Shown: piece after piece, positions 25,679-32,925 of the stretch
Layout of the letters: each line of letters opens with the position of its first letter
How positions within the stretch are numbered: position 1 is the stretch's first letter
Source of the DNA: Acidimicrobiia bacterium
GTDB lineage: Bacteria; Actinomycetota; Acidimicrobiia; Spongiisociales; ZC4RG35
Direction: 5' to 3'
Length of the DNA: 38,193 nt
Assembly: GCA_009837815.1 (NCBI GenBank)
Contig: VXSV01000065.1
Span: 1-38,193 of the forward strand
Made by a program: the position numbers and the translations under genes
Notes under the pieces: generated by a model
The model's input: the letters and a program-made list of their open reading frames with translations, nothing else
The model's database searches: none
Told to the model about the DNA's origin: nothing

Positions 25679-26631
25679 CGCTGGTCCACCAGGTAGCGGA
25701 AGACGCTCTCGAGAGAGTCGTCCTCGGCGGACACGGCCGTCACCACCGAATCGGTCTCTACGGCGGCGATCGGGATGTCGTGCCCCAGTGCGCCCGCGTC
25801 GCTGGTCCTGACCTCGATCCCGGCCGGATCGACGCGTACCGACTCCACCCAGTTCCCGGCCAGGAGCCGCCGGGCCAGTCGGCGGGGCCGGTCGGTGTCG
25901 ATCCGGATCAGGCGCGGGGTGTCGGACATGGCGTCGCGGAGGGCGGTCACGGATCCCGCCGCGGCCAGGCGGCCGTTGACCATCGCCACCACTCGGCTAG
26001 CCATGCGGTCCACCTCGGCAAGCACATGGGAGGAGACGATGATGGTCCTGCCCTCCCCGCCCAGCCGCACGAAGAGGTCTATCAGGCGGGCGCGCTGGAC
26101 CGGGTCGGTTCCGTTGAGGGGCTCGTCGAGTATCAGGACCTGCGGATCATGGACCAGCGCGGCGGCCACCTTGGCCCGCTGGCGCATGCCCTTGGAGAAT
26201 CCCGAAAGGGAGCGGTCGGCGTCCTCGGTGAGATGGACCGTGCCCAGCGCCTGCCGGGCGGCAGACCTGGCGTCCTCCACCTTGGAGAGCGCCGCGCTCC
26301 ATTCGACGAAGCGGCGGGCGCTCATGTGGTTGTAGACCGCTTCGTCCTCGGGAACGAAGCCCACCTGGCGGTAGACGCCGTGATGGCTCCTCGGGCTCCG
26401 GCCCAGAATGGCCGCCTTGCCCGCTGAGGGCGACAGAAGGCCGGCCAGCACCCTCAACAGGGTGGTCTTGCCCGCGCCGTTGGGGCCCAGCAAGCCGGTC
26501 ACCCCCGGTCCGAAGGAACAGCTCACCTCCGATACCGCCACTTTCTGCCCGAACCACTTCGAAAGATCGGTGACGACCACCGTGGCGTCCGAAACGTCGC
26601 GCGCGTCCGTTGCGCCGTGCGGGCCGGTCAC
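25675..26631 (-). CDS. ABC transporter ATP-binding protein (second pair)
   Basis: A 318-residue ABC ATPase. Walker A is GPNGAGKTT, the signature reads LSGFSKGMRQR, Walker B is VLILDEPLNG and the switch His is in SSHVLAE; an extra C-terminal domain of about 100 residues follows, as in ABC-2 exporters of the CcmA/NatA type. The GTG at 26631 overlaps the stop of the upstream permease gene (GTGA) and has GGAGG five bases before it, so I chose it over longer in-frame starts that lie within that gene. It pairs with the permease at 24917-25678. Confidence 0.92.
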   Translation of the reverse strand: MTGPHGATDARDVSDATVVVTDLSKWFGQKVAVSEVSCSFGPGVTGLLGPNGAGKTTLLRVLAGLLSPSAGKAAILGRSPRSHHGVYRQVGFVPEDEAVYNHMSARRFVEWSAALSKVEDARSAARQALGTVHLTEDADRSLSGFSKGMRQRAKVAAALVHDPQVLILDEPLNGTDPVQRARLIDLFVRLGGEGRTIIVSSHVLAEVDRMASRVVAMVNGRLAAAGSVTALRDAMSDTPRLIRIDTDRPRRLARRLLAGNWVESVRVDPAGIEVRTSDAGALGHDIPIAAVETDSVVTAVSAEDDSLESVFRYLVDQR

Positions 26632-27545
26632 GTCAGCCTCCGGTATCGCCGGCCCACCAGGAGCACGCTGATGACCGCACAGCCGATCACCACCATGAGG
26701 GAGGCCTCCGGGTCGAAGCCTGCCTGTGCGGGGATGGTGATGGATGCATCGAGGTCGAAGATCCAATCACGGACAAACCGAGGGTGCTGTTCCATCGCCA
26801 GCAGGGCGGTCCACCTCGCGCCGGGCGCCAAACCGGTTTCCTGCAAGAGGAGCGCCACGAGGTTGAGGCCCAACAGCACGGCGACGAATCCCGCCGCGGC
26901 GGCGCCTACCCGCTTGACGAACGATGCGACCAGAAAGGCCAGCGAGCCATGCATCGTGAAGTACACCAGGGCGGCCGCCGGGACCTTCCACAGAATGTCG
27001 GTGGTTTCCCCCAGGTAGGAGAGAAAACCAGCCGGAGACAGGGCGGCGTATCCCAGGTGGAGAATGAGTTGGGGGACCAGCCAGAAGCTCAGGATGACCG
27101 CGGCGAAGGTTGCCCCCTTGGCCACCAGGTAGTCCCGCACCCCCAGAGGTCTCGAGAAGTAGACGTTCAGTACTCCTTGGGTCCGGTCGGGGACCAGTAG
27201 CTGCGGACCGGTGAAGGCGGCGAACAGCAGGGCGATGTTCGATATGAAATCGAAGTATCCGGCGTACCGCGGGAACAGATCGGAGGTGTCCAACGAGATG
27301 GGCAGGGTGGATGAGACCCACTCGATCGCCACCAGGACCGCCGCCGATCCCAGCGCCAGCGCGATGAGCGTCCAGGGGAATATCTTGCGCTTTGCCTTGC
27401 GCCGCAGGCCGAGCACCCGCCGGTATCCCTCCTTGACGACCGCAGCCATGGCGCCGCGCCGTCCCGTGCGGGGCCCGTGGTAGCTGCGGTAGCCGCGGTC
27501 GAGGATGACCGCCGAGGCCTGGCCGATCGTCGGAGTATCAGCCAT
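26628..27545 (-). CDS. ABC-2 type transporter permease (first pair)
   Basis: A 305-residue membrane protein with a basic, cytoplasmic N-terminus (RGYRSYHGPRTGRRG) and about six hydrophobic segments, including FPWTLIALALGSAAVLVAIEW and a C-terminal helix before RRYRRLT. The DRTQGVLNVYFSRPLGVRDYL motif is the cytoplasmic coupling region of ABC-2 permeases. The GYRxYxG-type N-terminus is common to actinobacterial members of this group. Its start overlaps the end of the first ATPase gene by eight bases, and its stop overlaps the second ATPase start. The transported substrate cannot be predicted. Confidence 0.82.
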   Translation of the reverse strand: MADTPTIGQASAVILDRGYRSYHGPRTGRRGAMAAVVKEGYRRVLGLRRKAKRKIFPWTLIALALGSAAVLVAIEWVSSTLPISLDTSDLFPRYAGYFDFISNIALLFAAFTGPQLLVPDRTQGVLNVYFSRPLGVRDYLVAKGATFAAVILSFWLVPQLILHLGYAALSPAGFLSYLGETTDILWKVPAAALVYFTMHGSLAFLVASFVKRVGAAAAGFVAVLLGLNLVALLLQETGLAPGARWTALLAMEQHPRFVRDWIFDLDASITIPAQAGFDPEASLMVVIGCAVISVLLVGRRYRRLT

Positions 27546-28482
27546 TCGACTCCCTGGTTGCCGCCATGAAGACGTCCTCCAGGCTGCTCAGATCGGCGCC
27601 CATCGCCCGGATCGACGAGCCGGAGGCCGCCAAGGCGTTGCGTACCGCGACGAACACATCTTCGGTGGGACTTACAGCGGTCACGACCCGGTCGGCATGG
27701 GTGACCTCGATGCCTGCTGCTGTGAGAGCCGCCACCAGCGGCAGGGGATCGTCGAACACCTCCACCGACACCGCGGCGCCGTCGGCGGGGGGGTCGAGAG
27801 GCGCCGAACGGAGCAGCCGGCCACCGTCCAGCATCACGACCCAGTCACAGGTCTGCTCGATGTCGTCCAGGAGGTGGGACGAGAAGAGGACGTTCATCCC
27901 GAACCCGCGGAAGCGATCGATCACCTCCAGCATCTGGTCGCGTCCGGCGGGGTCGAGACCGGAGGCGGGCTCGTCGAGGAGCACCAAACCGGGATCGTGC
28001 ACGATGCTCTGGGCCAGTTTCACCCGTTGCTGCATGCCGGTGGAGAAGTCTCCGAGATAGCGGAATCGCTCCTCGTGCAGTCCCACCAGGAAAAGGGTTT
28101 CGGAGGCGCGGCGTCGGGCCTCGGCCGGTGGGATGCCGGCCAGTTCGGCGGCGTAGGCTACGAAGTCGGCGGCAGTCTGGTCGCGGGGAAGGCAACTCCC
28201 CTCCGGCATGTAGCCGATCTTGGCCCGCAGCCCGGCGGCGTCCCTGGAGACCGGGGCGCCGAACACCGCCACGTCTCCCGAGGTCGGGGCGGTCAATCCC
28301 AGCAGCAGCCTGATCAGGGTGGTCTTGCCCGCCCCGTTGGCGCCAACCAGCCCGGTTATACCGGGTGGAACGCTGAGATCGACCCCGGCGAGAGCTCTCA
28401 CCTGCCCGAAATGTTTGTGGAGGTCCCGAGTTTCGATGATCGGCGAGTCTGTGTGTCGCGGACCGGTCGGTCCGTCACTCAC
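27538..28482 (-). CDS. ABC transporter ATP-binding protein (first pair)
   Basis: An ABC ATPase of about 314 residues. Walker A is GANGAGKTT, the signature LGDFSTGMQQR, Walker B LVLLDEPASG and the switch His SSHLLDD. A C-terminal domain follows, as in its downstream partner. It opens the ATPase-permease-ATPase-permease operon. The start is uncertain: I chose GTG 28482 (MSDGPTGPRH), with a weak GGGACGG site; TTG 28506 is also in frame. The operon lies just downstream of the second phosphotriesterase-family gene on the same strand, with 134 bases or more between them. Confidence 0.9.
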   Translation of the reverse strand: MSDGPTGPRHTDSPIIETRDLHKHFGQVRALAGVDLSVPPGITGLVGANGAGKTTLIRLLLGLTAPTSGDVAVFGAPVSRDAAGLRAKIGYMPEGSCLPRDQTAADFVAYAAELAGIPPAEARRRASETLFLVGLHEERFRYLGDFSTGMQQRVKLAQSIVHDPGLVLLDEPASGLDPAGRDQMLEVIDRFRGFGMNVLFSSHLLDDIEQTCDWVVMLDGGRLLRSAPLDPPADGAAVSVEVFDDPLPLVAALTAAGIEVTHADRVVTAVSPTEDVFVAVRNALAASGSSIRAMGADLSSLEDVFMAATRESNG

Positions 28483-28640
28483 GACGGTCGCCGTCCCGTG
28501 GGCCAATCAGTCCGAGTGATGTCACTGTGCTGCTCATGCTATTGAACTATGGGTATCCCAAGACGGCCTTTCTATGGGGATTCCCCTGGTTTCTGTGGGG
28601 TAGCACCCTGCCATGCTGTGACGGCGGGAAGCCGCGAACG

Positions 28641-29801
28641 CTAAGCGAAGGTCAGCAGGCGGCGGGGATTCTCAATGAGGATCTGGTCGATCAGGTCCTG
28701 GTCGAATCCCTTGTAGCGCATCAGTTGCTGGACGGTTTCGGGGATGTGCAGCCATCCGTGCCCCCCGTACTTGCGCTGCCAGTGCTGGAGGGCCAGATCG
28801 CTGGAGATCAGCAACTGGCTGCGGTGGCCGGCCTCGGCCACGGCCATCAGGTAGTTGAGCCGGATGGCGTCGTTGGCAAAGTCCACCGGGCCGCGCTGTC
28901 GGTAGGACTGCTCCCAGCCGAAGCAGTCGATGGAGAGGTTTACGCCGGTTTTGGCCAACTCCACGAAAGGTGCGGAGTCGAAGGAGTGGGGCGCGGGGCG
29001 CGACGGCAGCCGGTGTTCGAGATGGCAGATGACTGTCCGGGAGAGGTCGCCTCCCTCCTCCTCCACGATCCGGACGGTGTCCCAGATGGAGTCGGCGCTG
29101 AAGCCGGGGTGGATGGACAGGGCCGCCCCGGTCTCCTTCTGGGAGCGGACCGACGCTCGGAGCACCTTCTCCTCGTTGGGATGCAGCGGCCAGGTGAGTC
29201 CGACCTCTCCGATGATCCCGGCCCTGATGCCTCCCGCTACGCCGGTGACGATGTCTCCGGTGATTAACTCCTGGATGCGGGAGATGTCCAGCTCCGACAT
29301 GTTGGCGGGGTGGAACTCATAGGCGTAGAAGCCGGTTCCCATCACCACGTGCACTCCGGTGGCCCGGGAAATCTGCTGAAGGCCCCGGGGATCGCGGGCC
29401 AGGCCGCGGGGGGTCTGGTCCACCAGACAGGTCCCTCCGTGCCGTTTGAAGAGGTTGGCCTCGTAGATGACGTCGTCGATGTCGGTGATCCGGTAGTCCC
29501 CGTAGTAAAACCAGTGACGGGCGATGTCGCCCCGGTTCTCCAGGGTTATCGGCTGTCCCCACTTGGCGGTCCACGTAGCTGCCACCCCCGGACCGTCCTG
29601 TCCCTTCTCCCACCCCGCTTCGGGGATCTCGGCCGCTTTCTTGGCCGACTCCCCGGAGTTCACCAGCGCGATGGCAGACGACTGGCCCATGGTCATGTCG
29701 ATAAGCACATGCTCGTGGGGGAGGGTTATGCCCAAGATGTCGGGGGAGACAGTCCCCAGGACCGTCTGGACGTTGCCTTTCTGCGTGTTCGAAGAAGCCA
29801 T
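28641..29801 (-). CDS. Phosphotriesterase-family metal-dependent hydrolase (copy 2)
   Basis: A 386-residue paralogue of the protein at 23600-24751. The same ligand set is present: HEH in TLPHEHVLID, Glu in GIIGEVGLT, His in LSIHPGFSAD, His in ICHLEHRLPS and Asp in LISSDLALQHW, where Ser stands in place of the His seen in copy 1 (SHD versus SSD). Long stretches agree at both the protein and DNA level (for example the C-terminal RYKGFDQ and ILIENPRRLLTF), so the duplication is not ancient. The start at 29801 lacks a Shine-Dalgarno site and has TACGCT nine bases upstream. It is divergent from the proline-racemase-family gene. Confidence 0.9.
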   Translation of the reverse strand: MASSNTQKGNVQTVLGTVSPDILGITLPHEHVLIDMTMGQSSAIALVNSGESAKKAAEIPEAGWEKGQDGPGVAATWTAKWGQPITLENRGDIARHWFYYGDYRITDIDDVIYEANLFKRHGGTCLVDQTPRGLARDPRGLQQISRATGVHVVMGTGFYAYEFHPANMSELDISRIQELITGDIVTGVAGGIRAGIIGEVGLTWPLHPNEEKVLRASVRSQKETGAALSIHPGFSADSIWDTVRIVEEEGGDLSRTVICHLEHRLPSRPAPHSFDSAPFVELAKTGVNLSIDCFGWEQSYRQRGPVDFANDAIRLNYLMAVAEAGHRSQLLISSDLALQHWQRKYGGHGWLHIPETVQQLMRYKGFDQDLIDQILIENPRRLLTFA

Positions 29802-29810
29802 GTTGAGGGG

Positions 29811-29816
29811 AGCGTA
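29811..29816 (-). promoter_or_regulatory. Putative -10 box (TACGCT) for phosphotriesterase-family gene copy 2
   Basis: On the minus strand TACGCT ends nine bases before the ATG at 29801. Sequence between box and start is C-rich with no ribosome-binding site, so a near-leaderless mRNA is expected. Confidence 0.4.
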
Positions 29817-29913
29817 ACAAGGAGGGGGTGGATCCCCTTGCGCCCTCGTATGATGATTTCTGCGGAGTCCCGGTGGTCAGGGACCGGCCGGATGTCCGAG
29901 GAGGACGCCGGCG

Positions 29914-31002
29914 ATGCCGCCGGAGTCGGAGAGGAACGCACAGAGCATGAAGGTGGAGCGAGAGATCCAGGCGGTCGACCTGCACGCCGCCGGAGAGCAC
30001 GCCCGGGTGATCGTCGGAGGGGTGGGGGACGTGCCGGGCGACTCGATGTTCGAGAAGATGCAGTACCTGGAACGGCACGCCGACGGCCTCCGAAAGCTCA
30101 TGCTGCGCGAGCCCCGCGGCTATCCGGCCGCCAACTGCAATCTGGTTCTCCCTCCCACGGTTCCAGAGGCCGACGCCGGGTTCGTGATCATGGAGCAGAC
30201 CGAGTATCCGCCCATGTCGGGGCACAACACGATGTGCGTGGTCACCGCTCTCATCGAGACCGGCATGGTCCGTTCAACCGAGCCGGTGACCGAGTTGACC
30301 CTGGAAACCCCAGCCGGCCTGATCGAGGTGGAAGCCCGGGTGGAGGGAGGAAAGGTCACCTCGGTGATCCTCGAGAACGTGCCTGCCTTCCCGGTCCACC
30401 TCGGCGCCGCGGTGGAGATACCCACCCTGGGAGAGGTGGCGGTGGACGTGTCGTGGGGAGGGATGTTCTTCGCCATCGCCGACGCCCGGCGCCTCGGCGT
30501 CTCCATCCGCCCTGAGAACGGTCGGGACCTGGTCCGCCTCGGGGCCATGGTCAAGCAGGCCGCCCGGGAGCAGTTGGAGGCGGTCCATCCCGAGAACCCC
30601 GAGATCCGCCAGGCCAGCATCGCGATGCTCACCGAGCCCTTCGACCGGGGGAGGGGAGAGGCCAAGACCGCCGTCACCCTGGCCACCGGAGACCTCGACT
30701 GGGACCGACCGGAAACCTGGACCGGCGCCCTGGACCGTTCCCCGTGCGGCACCGGCACCTCAGCGAGGATGGCCGTCCTTCACGCCCGCGGCGAGTTGGC
30801 CATTGGCGAGGACTTCCGCCACTACGGGCCTCTGGGCACCGTCTTCACCGGCCGACTGATCAGAGAGACGACTGTGGGTGGAGTCCCAGCCGTGGTCCCC
30901 ACCATCACCGGCGCCGCTTGGATCACCGGCAGGGCCCAATACGTGCTAGACCCGACCGATCCCTTCCCCGAGGGCTACACCGTAGGCGACATCTGGGGTT
31001 GA
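29914..31002 (+). CDS. Proline racemase family protein (Ser/Cys type)
   Basis: A 351- to 362-residue PLP-independent enzyme of the proline racemase/4-hydroxyproline epimerase/trans-3-hydroxyproline dehydratase family. Counting from MKVEREI, the first catalytic position is Ser91 (PPMSGHNTM), where racemases have Cys, and the second is Cys267 (DRSPCGTGTSARM). The Asp-His region DLHAAGEHARV near the N-terminus is typical. Epimerisation of 4-hydroxyproline or a related imino acid is the most likely activity, but the pair does not decide it. ATG 29914 has GAGGAGG nine bases upstream; ATG 29947 fits the family N-terminus better. It is divergent from the phosphotriesterase-family gene copy 2. Confidence 0.88.
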   Translation: MPPESERNAQSMKVEREIQAVDLHAAGEHARVIVGGVGDVPGDSMFEKMQYLERHADGLRKLMLREPRGYPAANCNLVLPPTVPEADAGFVIMEQTEYPPMSGHNTMCVVTALIETGMVRSTEPVTELTLETPAGLIEVEARVEGGKVTSVILENVPAFPVHLGAAVEIPTLGEVAVDVSWGGMFFAIADARRLGVSIRPENGRDLVRLGAMVKQAAREQLEAVHPENPEIRQASIAMLTEPFDRGRGEAKTAVTLATGDLDWDRPETWTGALDRSPCGTGTSARMAVLHARGELAIGEDFRHYGPLGTVFTGRLIRETTVGGVPAVVPTITGAAWITGRAQYVLDPTDPFPEGYTVGDIWG

Positions 31003-31109
31003 GCCGGAGCCTGGCGCCGGACCCGAACCCGCTCGCCATTTCTTGGCCAACGCGGGCCGTCTGCGTTTGACAGCCACATCTGACGGAGAACGCACCCGTC
31101 GGCGGCTCT

Positions 31110-31598
31110 TCAGGTTTGGATGTCTTTGATCAAGAGCATGAGCGTCAGGTTGTCGACCGGGGAGGGTTCGAACCCGTAGTGCCGGTAGAACGCAGCGACT
31201 TCGGAGTCCTTGGCGTGGACCAGCACTAGCCGTAGGCCGGTGAGTTCGGCTACTTCGAGTGCTTTGAGGAGGAAGTGCTTGAGCAGCGCGGCGGCAAGGC
31301 CCCTTCCCTGGTGATGACGGTCAACCGCCAGTCGACCGAGAAGCATTGCGGGCAGAAGGTCGGGTTGGTTTCGAGCCGCGCGTGAAGTGGCCTCCGAGCG
31401 GGCTATTACCGCCGTGGCAGAAGCGTAGAAGGCGACCGCCCGAGTTCCGTCCGTGACAACCCAGGTGCGGCTGGAACCCTCTCGCTGGTTGCGTGGCGCC
31501 GGTCGCTTGAGCCAGTCGTTGAGCGATTCGTTGCCGCAGTCGAATCCGTCAACGTCGTGCGACGTGGTCAGAAGCTCTGGCCCCTGGTATCGGTTCAC
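31110..31598 (-). CDS. GNAT-family toxin (TacT/AtaT-like acetyltransferase)
   Basis: A 162-residue GCN5-type N-acetyltransferase. FDCGNESLNDWLKRPAPRNQ near the N-terminus is the hallmark of the TacT/AtaT toxin group, which acetylates aminoacyl-tRNA and stops translation. The acetyl-CoA loop lies in RLAVDRHHQGRGLAAALL, and the catalytic Tyr region is AFYRHYGFEPSP. The ATG at 31598 overlaps the stop of the upstream ribbon-helix-helix gene (ATGA), the normal order of antitoxin then toxin. It may target a particular tRNA, which cannot be told here. Confidence 0.88.
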   Translation of the reverse strand: MNRYQGPELLTTSHDVDGFDCGNESLNDWLKRPAPRNQREGSSRTWVVTDGTRAVAFYASATAVIARSEATSRAARNQPDLLPAMLLGRLAVDRHHQGRGLAAALLKHFLLKALEVAELTGLRLVLVHAKDSEVAAFYRHYGFEPSPVDNLTLMLLIKDIQT

Positions 31599-31867
31599 TC
31601 CGAGTCGAGAACCGAGTCGTTGGCAAGCAACTCCGCAATTTTCGGCTTGGCGGTCGCCGGGCGATCAAGCATTGCTTGAAGCTCCTCCCAAGCCTCTCCG
31701 GACACGGCAAAGACCCGACGGTCTGCCAGGTCTTCGACAGCCGAGGCGACCGCACGGCTTACTACGTACTCGCTGAGCGACATCCCGCTGGTGCTCACCA
31801 CTTGGCGCACGATCATGTCCTGCGCCGGCGTCACCCTAAGGGTCCACCGTTTGGTCTTTGCGTCCAT
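31595..31867 (-). CDS. DUF1778-type ribbon-helix-helix antitoxin (TacA-like)
   Basis: A 90-residue protein. The N-terminal strand RWTLRVTPAQDMIVRQVVST and the helices MSLSEYVVSRAVASAVEDL form the ribbon-helix-helix of DUF1778 antitoxins; the C-terminal part (WEELQAMLDRP) is the usual toxin-wrapping segment. It should bind DNA as a dimer, repress its own operon and neutralise the GNAT toxin encoded next to it. The ATG at 31867 is preferred over one 30 bases upstream because a TACACT box ends eight bases before it. A palindrome lies just upstream. Confidence 0.85.
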   Translation of the reverse strand: MDAKTKRWTLRVTPAQDMIVRQVVSTSGMSLSEYVVSRAVASAVEDLADRRVFAVSGEAWEELQAMLDRPATAKPKIAELLANDSVLDSE

Positions 31868-31875
31868 GAGGATCC

Positions 31876-31881
31876 AGTGTA
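31876..31881 (-). promoter_or_regulatory. Putative -10 box (TACACT) of toxin-antitoxin operon
   Basis: On the minus strand TACACT ends eight bases before the antitoxin ATG at 31867. There is no Shine-Dalgarno site, in line with a leaderless or near-leaderless transcript. Confidence 0.45.
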
Positions 31882-31894
31882 CGTCGGACCGACG
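31882..31894. promoter_or_regulatory. Palindrome CGTCGG-A-CCGACG, probable antitoxin operator
   Basis: Two six-base arms flank one central base directly upstream of the -10 box of the toxin-antitoxin operon. Ribbon-helix-helix antitoxins bind such short inverted repeats to autoregulate, so this is the best operator candidate. Confidence 0.5.
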
Positions 31895-32024
31895 CACACA
31901 GCCAACCGACTTTGGTGTCCTCTGCTCGGTGGAGAGTGAAACTTCGATCTGAAGCGCGACATCAGGGAAACGACGTAAAACTCTTCGTCATTGGGACAAT
32001 GCGCTCAGCTGAAGTGACAGCTTC

Positions 32025-32043
32025 AACCCTGCTCGAGGGGGTT
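32025..32043 (+). terminator. Weak terminator-like hairpin
   Basis: AACCC and GGGTT enclose TGCTCGAGG and are followed by TCTT on the plus strand. No plus-strand gene ends close by (the nearest stops at 31002), so its role is unclear. It lies in the 212-base gap between the antitoxin and enoyl-CoA hydratase genes. Confidence 0.25.
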
Positions 32044-32079
32044 TCTTCGCGAATTTGGAAGCTGACGTTGGATTAACTC

Positions 32080-32925
32080 TTACTCGGAGGCAAGGTCCCG
32101 GGCTATCGACCGAGGGTCCTGGCCTCCTACGTGATCGTCCAATGTAAGAGCGCTGTGGGCGTGCGCCACCTGATGCAGCCCGAAGGCGGTCGACATCCCG
32201 TCTCGGAGGCCCATGCGGTCTTCCACCGCGTTCAGGGCCCGCTTGGCCAGCGCCACTCCGAACCGGGGTCGGGCCGCGCACCGCTCGGCAAGCCGGGCGG
32301 TGGTCTCTCTCATCTCGTCCCGGGGAACCACCCGGTTGACCATCCCCACCTCGTAGGCGCGGGCGGCTGACATCCGGTCTCCCAGGAGCAGGAACTCCCG
32401 GGCGATGCGGGTGGACATCACGTACTGGTGAGCGAAGTACTCGATGCCGGGGATGCCCATCCTCACCACCGGATCGGCGAAGTAGGCGTCGTCGGAGGCC
32501 ACGATCAGATCGGCGGGCCACACGAGCGACAGTCCCCCCGCCACGCAAGCGCCGTGAACCATGGCGATCAGCGGCTTGGGGAGCTCTCGCCACCGAAGCG
32601 GGATGGAGAGATAAGCCTCGTCCTCTCTGACCAGGATGGCCTCCGCGCCCTCCTTGTCGGAGTGGTCGTACCAGGTGGTGGCCACCCGCGGAAAGGGCTG
32701 CTCGAGATCTCGGCCGGGGCTCCCCAGGTCATGGCCCGAGCAGAAGTGAGGCCCGGCGCCGCCGATCACCACCGCCCCGACACGGTCGTCGGAAGCGGCC
32801 TCCGCCAAGGCCTGGTCCAGGGCGGCGATAAGGGCGATGTTGAGTGCGTTGCGGTAGCGGGGCCGGTTGAGGGTGAGCCACAGCACGGCGCCCTTCCGCT
32901 CCGACAGGAGCACCTCCTCAGGCAT
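32080..32925 (-). CDS. Enoyl-CoA hydratase/isomerase family protein
   Basis: A 281-residue crotonase-fold protein. The two oxyanion-hole segments are HFCSGHDLG and HGACVAGGLSL; NRPRYRNALN near the N-terminus is characteristic. The usual catalytic Glu pair region reads DPVVRMGIPGIEYFAHQ, with Gly-Ile-Pro-Gly where hydratases have Glu in the second position, so the reaction (hydration, isomerisation, hydrolysis or another crotonase reaction on an acyl-CoA) is not settled. The start at 32925 overlaps the end of the preceding NADP-dependent oxidoreductase gene by eight bases, and that gene in turn overlaps the zinc dehydrogenase gene, making a three-gene operon for a carbon-compound pathway. Confidence 0.9.
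   Translation of the reverse strand: MPEEVLLSERKGAVLWLTLNRPRYRNALNIALIAALDQALAEAASDDRVGAVVIGGAGPHFCSGHDLGSPGRDLEQPFPRVATTWYDHSDKEGAEAILVREDEAYLSIPLRWRELPKPLIAMVHGACVAGGLSLVWPADLIVASDDAYFADPVVRMGIPGIEYFAHQYVMSTRIAREFLLLGDRMSAARAYEVGMVNRVVPRDEMRETTARLAERCAARPRFGVALAKRALNAVEDRMGLRDGMSTAFGLHQVAHAHSALTLDDHVGGQDPRSIARDLASE

Noticed and set aside
23600-29801. The two phosphotriesterase-family copies as ends of a composite transposon
   Set aside because: They are functional-looking genes with intact motifs; no transposase, terminal inverted repeats or target-site duplication was found.
31164-31175. GGGTTCGAACCC, like a tRNA T-arm
   Set aside because: It lies inside the GNAT toxin coding sequence, and no acceptor or anticodon arms surround it.
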